Positions 58,680 to 64,000 of a stretch of DNA of 64,000 nucleotides are shown piece by piece. Below the pieces are notes generated by a model. It ran no database searches. It had not been told where the DNA came from and saw only the letters and a list, made by a program, of their open reading frames with translations. A program made the translations under genes and the position numbers. The first letter of the stretch is position 1. Every line of letters starts with the position of its first letter. The stretch lies in contig OY727097.1 of the NCBI GenBank assembly GCA_963402885.1, forward strand, positions 12,648,001 through 12,712,000, given 5' to 3'. The DNA is from Antedon bifida (taxonomy: Eukaryota; Echinodermata; Crinoidea; Comatulida; Antedonidae).

Positions 58680-60485
58680 GGTATAGTGAACTAGTCTGAG
58701 TGTAAATTATGATAAAGTGACCTTTGAACTGGCAGTTACAGCTAAAAATTATATCCAGGCTCCAAATTCTGTTCAGGTAACACATTTTGACTGCTAAATT
58801 CTTACTATTGGTTTCATTTTACCGCTACTTGGAGGGGATATGTTTTTTTAAATGTTTTATAAAATCAAATGAAAATCTCGATTCATATTCATCTCTTATA
58901 TCATTTTGCATAAAATACAGTGTTGCTCTACAGAACAATACAATGCAAAAACAGAAAACTGAAAACTGAAAAAGCCACGAAATATCATTCTCTAACATTT
59001 AGTGCCCTAAAGGCATATGGTAACAATGATTACGGAATCTATTACGAGAGGTGATGGACCCTTTCTCTGAACGTCAACATAGTGCATTGGATAGGTTGGG
59101 TCCTCAGTAAAGTCTCTTATAAAAATGAATCAAATTAAGATCTGCTCAATTATAAGTACTGTAGTCCTATAAGTGATGCATAACTAACAATACGTTCCTG
59201 CTAATTCCTACATGTGGTCCCGGTAAACTATAAAACAATGAATAACGAGAATACTTTCAATGACAGATTTATAAAAAAAGACGTATGCCTAATGGGAGGG
59301 TTAACTCCAAAAGATTTGAGTCTACGCAACAGTAAAGCTTATTTGATACTCTCAGTAATGAGGTCGTGCCATGTAAGATCACTCGTGATTTATTTGCAAT
59401 ATCAACTTCAGAGTGGGTACCGTATTTCATTTTTTAGGTGATTATCCTTTTTTTTTGTGGGTTACTGTATGGATTGAAAATACTGTATGGGTTGAGAAAG
59501 GTCGTAAGATGTTAGTTTATTAGTATATAGAGTACTGGTAGGTAACATTTGTAATTGAGAGCGTTTTATTTGACACGACAAAGTATGTGAACTCCCCAAA
59601 AACGTACCGTATCATAATGTAGTATATTTTAAATTTTGACATGACATAATAAACATTGAAAGTTCTTTCTAACAGAGTTTTTTCTCGTGTTACTCGGATG
59701 TTGTACTTTGTACTTTTGTTTTATTTATTGTAATGCGCAGTGTTCTTATTCTTATTCTAATTTCTCTTAGTATTAAAGGGTAACACCGCGGCGTTAAAAC
59801 GTATGCTTATTATAAAAATAAACCTTTTATTCAACATTGGTAATAACCTTGCCTAATTTTAGACAGCACTCAGGCAAAAGCTAAGTCGCTTCTTTAAAAA
59901 AAAAAGTTGTTCTATAAGACAATACCACAGTATGCATGTGAAGTGGAACTAATTCGTCTTAAAAATACTAGTTTAAAAATATCATAATTAAACTCAACCT
60001 TTTAAATATCTGATAATTAGAGCTGTGCGCGCGCGCAAATTAACAATATAAATGAATATTTATTTACTATAAAGCTAACATTATGTTTTCTATTCGAGAA
60101 ACGTTGTTGTTATGGGAACACACTAAGTGGTTGGTGTAACTTCACACTAACGATATATTGAAACATTATATTAATTAGTCTTCTTTACATAGACCTTTGT
60201 TATATGTGATGATTTGAAATTCAGTTTTAGTATTGATATTATGTTACTGAGGTGTAGTAGTATGCCACATCCAGTGTGGATTGTTGTTGAACATTTTAAT
60301 TTATTGATGATAAAAAGTATATTATTATTGTAACCGAATTAGTCATGACATACGATGAATTTTTAAATCAGTTATTGCATCATGTTATGAGGTATAGTAG
60401 TATTATATTATTATTGTAACCGAATTAACATTTTTAAAGTTTTATAGAATACAAATACTGGTTCGTAATGTCCGACACTCCGCAC
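58680..60485. repeat. Older, diverged intron paralogue (acceptor-side segment plus R1-like)
   Basis: Follows decayed exon F. TTGAACTGGCAGTTACAGC, GGAGGGGATATG, TACGGAATCTATTACGAG and CACACTAAGTGGTTGGTGTA show it to be the same order as 24340-25850, with many substitutions and gaps. Non-coding. Confidence 0.7.
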
Positions 60486-60489
60486 AATG

Positions 60490-62094
60490 TGAGCATTTGA
60501 GTTTGGATTTGATTTACGCATTATCTTTCTGAGCTTAATTGTTGAATCACGTACAGCTATTACTGCATAGGAAACAACATTTTAGATATTAAAATTTAAC
60601 TAAAATATACCATAGTACCGCTTTGTTATCGGAGAAATATTCGGGAAAATATTACAAAGCTGTAAGTATAAGTGCGCCATCATATTGCTTATAATAATTT
60701 TGAAAGCACGCTTCGGTATTGCCAATCACAATGGTTTAGAACAGGACGCCAAACATACTGATTGCATATCAGTAAATGGTCGGACACATTATCAACATGA
60801 TTGCCGCTCAAACGAAGCTATATGATTGGGTACAACTAAACCTGATATAAACATCAGGCCCCGGTGGTAACTGATGTAACATCAACAGGGCTTAATTCTA
60901 ACGAAAACACGGGGTAACCACAAATTCATCAAGAAAGACGCCCTTGATCATCCTTTTTTAAATACGATGTAATTATAATTATATGGACCTCAACAACATC
61001 CATTCAAAGTACCAGCAGCATTGGTTGACAAACTCTTAATCTTAACATACTGACTGTCATTAAGCTTTATAACCAGTTTCATCAATAAGTTACTTAATTA
61101 CACAGTGCATTGTTTGCAGACTGGTATGTAATACAACCAAAAAATTGTCATGATGTAATTAGTAAGAGGGAACAAAATGGCTTCTTTCATTGAAACATCA
61201 ATTAAATACATACTTGAGGAGCTATTTTGGCTTGGTATTATGTACGACAGCCCTATAAAACATTTCATTATATTTTTTTAGTTTTCTTCAGAAATGTAAC
61301 CTTTGATTTCATATTTTAAACACGGTATTCGAGTATTATAATACAGTATGTATAATATGTCAATACATGTAGTGTTTTGTTTTTTCGTCTACTTGCCTAA
61401 TTTCTGTTTCAAAACGCTGCGATGGAAATGTTTCTTTCCACGTGAACCTACGGAAAGGGCCGATGTTGAAGAGAGTCCATGGTCAGAAGTGAGAGAAATA
61501 TTATTTTCGCGAAACTTTCTAATCAACAAATAAAATGCAGTTGTATGAAACCAGTTAAATGTGCTGAAAAATAATATGCAAGACAAGTAGCATCATCGCT
61601 TCCTTTGGTCGGTAGAAAAAGAAAGAAAAATCAATCGATACATCTTCTTGATCGATTCAAAATAAACAAGAAGAGACATGTATCGGCAAATTCACTTGCC
61701 TTCTTCTAAGCAACATTTTGATTAAGTGAAGTAACAGTTACTGCCTAAATAGATGTGTGAATAGATAATTATAGGTATTGTCGTTTCGTATTTAATTACT
61801 GTAAGTATATAGCCTCTTCTCTAGTACCCATATATACTCTTGACTTTAGATGGTGGACATGATTAAGTGACTTGTAACCGCGTTTTTTAAATCAACTAAT
61901 ATGAGACAAACTCAAGCATACTGTTCTTGAAAACACAACTACCTTGGGCTTAATACCTGAAATAATTCAGTTTACACAAGTTATTTAACTCTCTCTTATC
62001 CTTGTGGGTCTATCACTTTTTACTTTTAAAATGGAATTCTCGGACGCGATAAGCTAAAACACGCAAATAACTGCGTTTTTTTGTATTTTTTGTT
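60490..62094. other. Intronic sequence, mostly unrecognised
   Basis: 60870-60960 faintly matches the R1 segment near 3560-3640 (ACAGGGCTTAATTCTAACGA, GGGGTAACCACAAATTC). Otherwise no exon, RNA or repeat recognised. The 61-codon frame at 61348 has no recognisable domain and an overlapping frame on the other strand. Confidence 0.4.
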
Positions 62095-62225
62095 TGGTTT
62101 TTTTTTTCCATATTTAATGAGGGTGATCAATCCAGCAATTGCTGATTACAAGTCTTTGGGAGTGAAGTTGTAATTTTGTCCTTAGAAAAAATCCTGACAT
62201 GTGACGGGACTTGAACCCAGGAAAG
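62095..62225 (-). mobile_element. tRNA-derived SINE, internally deleted copy
   Basis: Reverse complement of the 40.7-kb SINE: T run at 62095-62108 (its A tail), GATCAATCCAGCAATTGCTG, TTTTGTCCTTAGAAAAAATC, and the B box GGGACTTGAACCC. About 90 bp of the body and most of the tRNA-like head are missing. Confidence 0.75.
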
Positions 62226-62299
62226 CATCAGCATAAGAAAGCAAAATAAAAATACAAAGATGAATAGAGACGAAGGTGCGCACCAACTATCTCACATTT

Positions 62300-63050
62300 A
62301 CGATCAGCTTCTGACGACGGCTGGTCCCCTAGGCTACACAACAAAAACATCTAGTGGCTGGAAAGGACACCAGTCGGCGTCATAACGCATCATAGCAACT
62401 GAAGATGTCAAGCTGACAGCTAGACGAAACTGTCTTGCCAACGTAAGTTTTATTGGTTTACTATCAAAGAACTACTTATATTATTACAGCATCAGGTGTA
62501 TAGTTTCCATATCTCTTTGTTAAGACAGGGATAACAAGTGATCATCACATTATATGCTTACTAGTTGGCCTTTTTTTCTACCAAACAAAGCCTGATATTT
62601 TCAAAGTACAAAATGCAATTTCTGAGGACCTCAGCTCTATTTTGTTCAAAATGTTCTTAACTCAGCCCCAATCAAACCTGCAATTTGTTTTAGACTGGAT
62701 GATAAAGATTTCGATAATTAGGAAACAATCGTCCGTATTATACATAACGTTATGAAACACGTATATAAATATACATACAGTAGTTAAGTTTGCTCATACG
62801 TACGGTCATCACAAGTGAGATAGACAGCCATTTCACGACAGTAATTGTAATAATATGATGAACATGATAAGAGAATTGGAAAATAAGTTAGTTTTATTGT
62901 GTTACTTATTTGAGTTTATGTTGTGTTTGAAACTATAGGCTTTGCTTGCTTTGGTCGTCTCAACGTTGAGTAGACTACGGGTACTAACATGAATTGAAGG
63001 CACTAGCTAACTTTATTATAGTTACTAATTGTTTTGGATGTGTTCCTGTC
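62300..63050. other. Unrecognised intronic sequence
   Basis: No exon, RNA gene or repeat paralogue recognised. Confidence 0.35.
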
Positions 63051-63393
63051 CTAAATACAAAGAAAGTAAATACGCAACAAAACATAATTCAACATTTTCA
63101 AAAAACTTTATATTTTTAGTGAATACCTTTAATTGTTATTGTAATTTTATACCTTTTCAATGTATTTTACTGTAATATTATTGTATACATTCAATTTTTA
63201 AGGTATTTTCATACATTTTAAACATATTATCTTTTATGACTGTATTTTTTCAATATTTTATCTCATGCTTTCTGCGCTTATGGTTTTATTAACATTTTAT
63301 ACCATTTTAAATCCATTTTATGTGTATTTTCCTTGTTATCTTGTATACATATGTTGACAATGATTTTGAACAAATAAAATGAATGAATGAATA
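63050..63393 (+). mobile_element. Probable LINE 3' end with GAAT tail
   Basis: T-rich non-coding sequence ending AACAAATAAAATGAATGAAT, a simple-repeat tail typical of non-LTR elements. No coding part is present, so the family is unknown. Confidence 0.4.
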
Positions 63394-63605
63394 CGTATTT
63401 CATCCTACACAAAAATAAGAATGTGCGTGTTTAATAATTTGAACACGTTTATAAACAATACTAATGCAATAAATATAATCCTTAGCCTATTTCACATTGT
63501 ATGCATTCACGTATCATGTACAATAATACCATAATAATGCCATTTTTTTAATGAATGTTTAATTCAAATAAATAATCCACAAGTTTATAAACACACACGG
63601 CCTAC

Positions 63606-63704
63606 CTTATTCTGAACATTCACATCCGATCCTGCTATATGCAGAATATTGCAAATATCTGTACAACCTTCTTGTGCAGCACAATGCAACGGCGCATTTC
63701 CATC
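63606..63704 (-). CDS. Ankyrin-repeat exon G (most upstream, most diverged)
   Basis: Reads in phase 0 as 33 residues beginning DGNAPLHCAAQEG, then CTDICNIL, and ending DVNVQNK. This matches the ankyrin pattern G-PLH-AA--G---I---L---G-DVN-Q. The acceptor is CAG|GAT on the minus strand, copied from ctg at 63705-63707. The donor is AAG|GTAGG, copied from 63601-63605. Unlike the other exons it has Cys at the usual GH position (GCTD instead of GHTD), and its flanking introns do not resemble those of the other six. It is therefore the oldest paralogue here, or belongs to a different part of the array. It is too short to call as a stand-alone ORF; the splice sites and repeat periodicity support it. 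Confidence 0.85.
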
Positions 63705-64000
63705 CTGAAATAGATCAAACACGTATAGGCATTGAAAATTGTATCACTGCATGTAGGCATTGCAGAAAATTTAAATGTGTTTTTAATTTGAATTTAAATT
63801 CTACCGTATTTTACATTTCTATTACTAAATATTATTTAGTTTATCGTTCTGCCAAAAAAAGCTAACACTGTTGATGGTGTTTAGTTTATAGTGTAATGTT
63901 CAATTATTGTAAGAATATAATATATTAATATATTATATTATACATTATCATGATTTTTAAACCAATTTAGCTATACTACGTTTTCTCATAAATAACGTTG

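Larger units (their letters stand above)
5589..63704 (-). other. Span of ankyrin-repeat gene (partial, both ends outside window)
   Basis: Seven ankyrin-repeat exons share strand, length (99 bp, one decayed), phase (0/0) and splice-site context, so I read them as internal exons of one minus-strand gene. Visible introns are about 5.2, 12.4, 5.3, 23.7, 5.9 and 4.9 kb in transcription order. Ankyrin repeats are about 33-residue helix-turn-helix units that stack into a protein-binding solenoid. With no other domain visible, the cellular role cannot be assigned. A tandem cluster of separate ankyrin genes is the alternative, but no start codon exon, terminal exon or promoter is recognisable between the exons. 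Confidence 0.75.

Noticed and set aside
61348-61533. 61-codon frame ending FSRNFLINK as a small gene
   Set aside because: No domain, no paralogue, and an equally long frame on the opposite strand; nothing distinguishes it from chance.

Overview
This is eukaryotic (metazoan) DNA. It is AT-rich, almost entirely non-coding, and packed with non-LTR retrotransposon fragments, MITE-like elements, tRNA-derived SINEs and minisatellites. The only convincing host coding sequence is a set of single 99-bp ankyrin-repeat exons on the minus strand. The frequent palindrome TAGGCCTA and the mix of CR1/L2-like and L1/Tx1-like LINEs resemble marine invertebrate genomes, possibly an echinoderm or other invertebrate deuterostome. 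That taxonomic guess is pattern memory and weak.

Host gene. Seven ankyrin-repeat exons lie on the minus strand at 63606-63704, 58307-58399 (broken), 45788-45886, 40346-40444, 16546-16644, 10544-10642 and 5589-5687, in transcription order. Six are exactly 99 bp, encode 33 residues in phase 0/0, and are bounded by TTTCAG or CCTGAAA-type acceptors and GTAAG/GTAGG donors. The window therefore lies inside one large ankyrin-repeat gene, or a tandem group of them. Neither end of the gene is visible.

How it grew. Introns next to six of the exons are recognisably homologous, so each repeat was copied as a block of one exon plus several kb of intron. Blocks at 4.7-9.95 kb and 9.95-15.3 kb are adjacent copies. 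Blocks at 15.3-24.3 kb and 44.3-54.2 kb form a second pair of about 9 kb. The exons at 40.3 and 58.3 kb are older copies, and the one at 63.6 kb is the most diverged. Four young blocks carry the same CR1-like LINE ('LINE-A'), the same CCGACC-rich element and, in three of them, a second LINE ('LINE-B'). These inserted before the blocks were copied.

Later insertions. Because the introns are paralogous, several insertions have a visible empty site elsewhere in the window. These are three short elements flanked by TTAA (414-1009, 16771-17396, 39731-40273), a tRNA-derived SINE (40709-40958), a retroposon with an AAGT tail (4715-4944), and a 5'-truncated L1/Tx1-like element nested in LINE-B (51901-53623) that keeps a 370-codon open frame.

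The middle (24.3-40 kb) and the right part (54-63 kb) hold intron paralogues ('R1', 'R2'), a 21-bp minisatellite open on both strands, two inverted minisatellite blocks, a 1-kb foldback with perfect 52-bp arms, and tRNA-like sequences. I see no rRNA, CRISPR array, operon or prokaryotic gene. Identity statements come from reading the sequence by eye, not from computed alignments.
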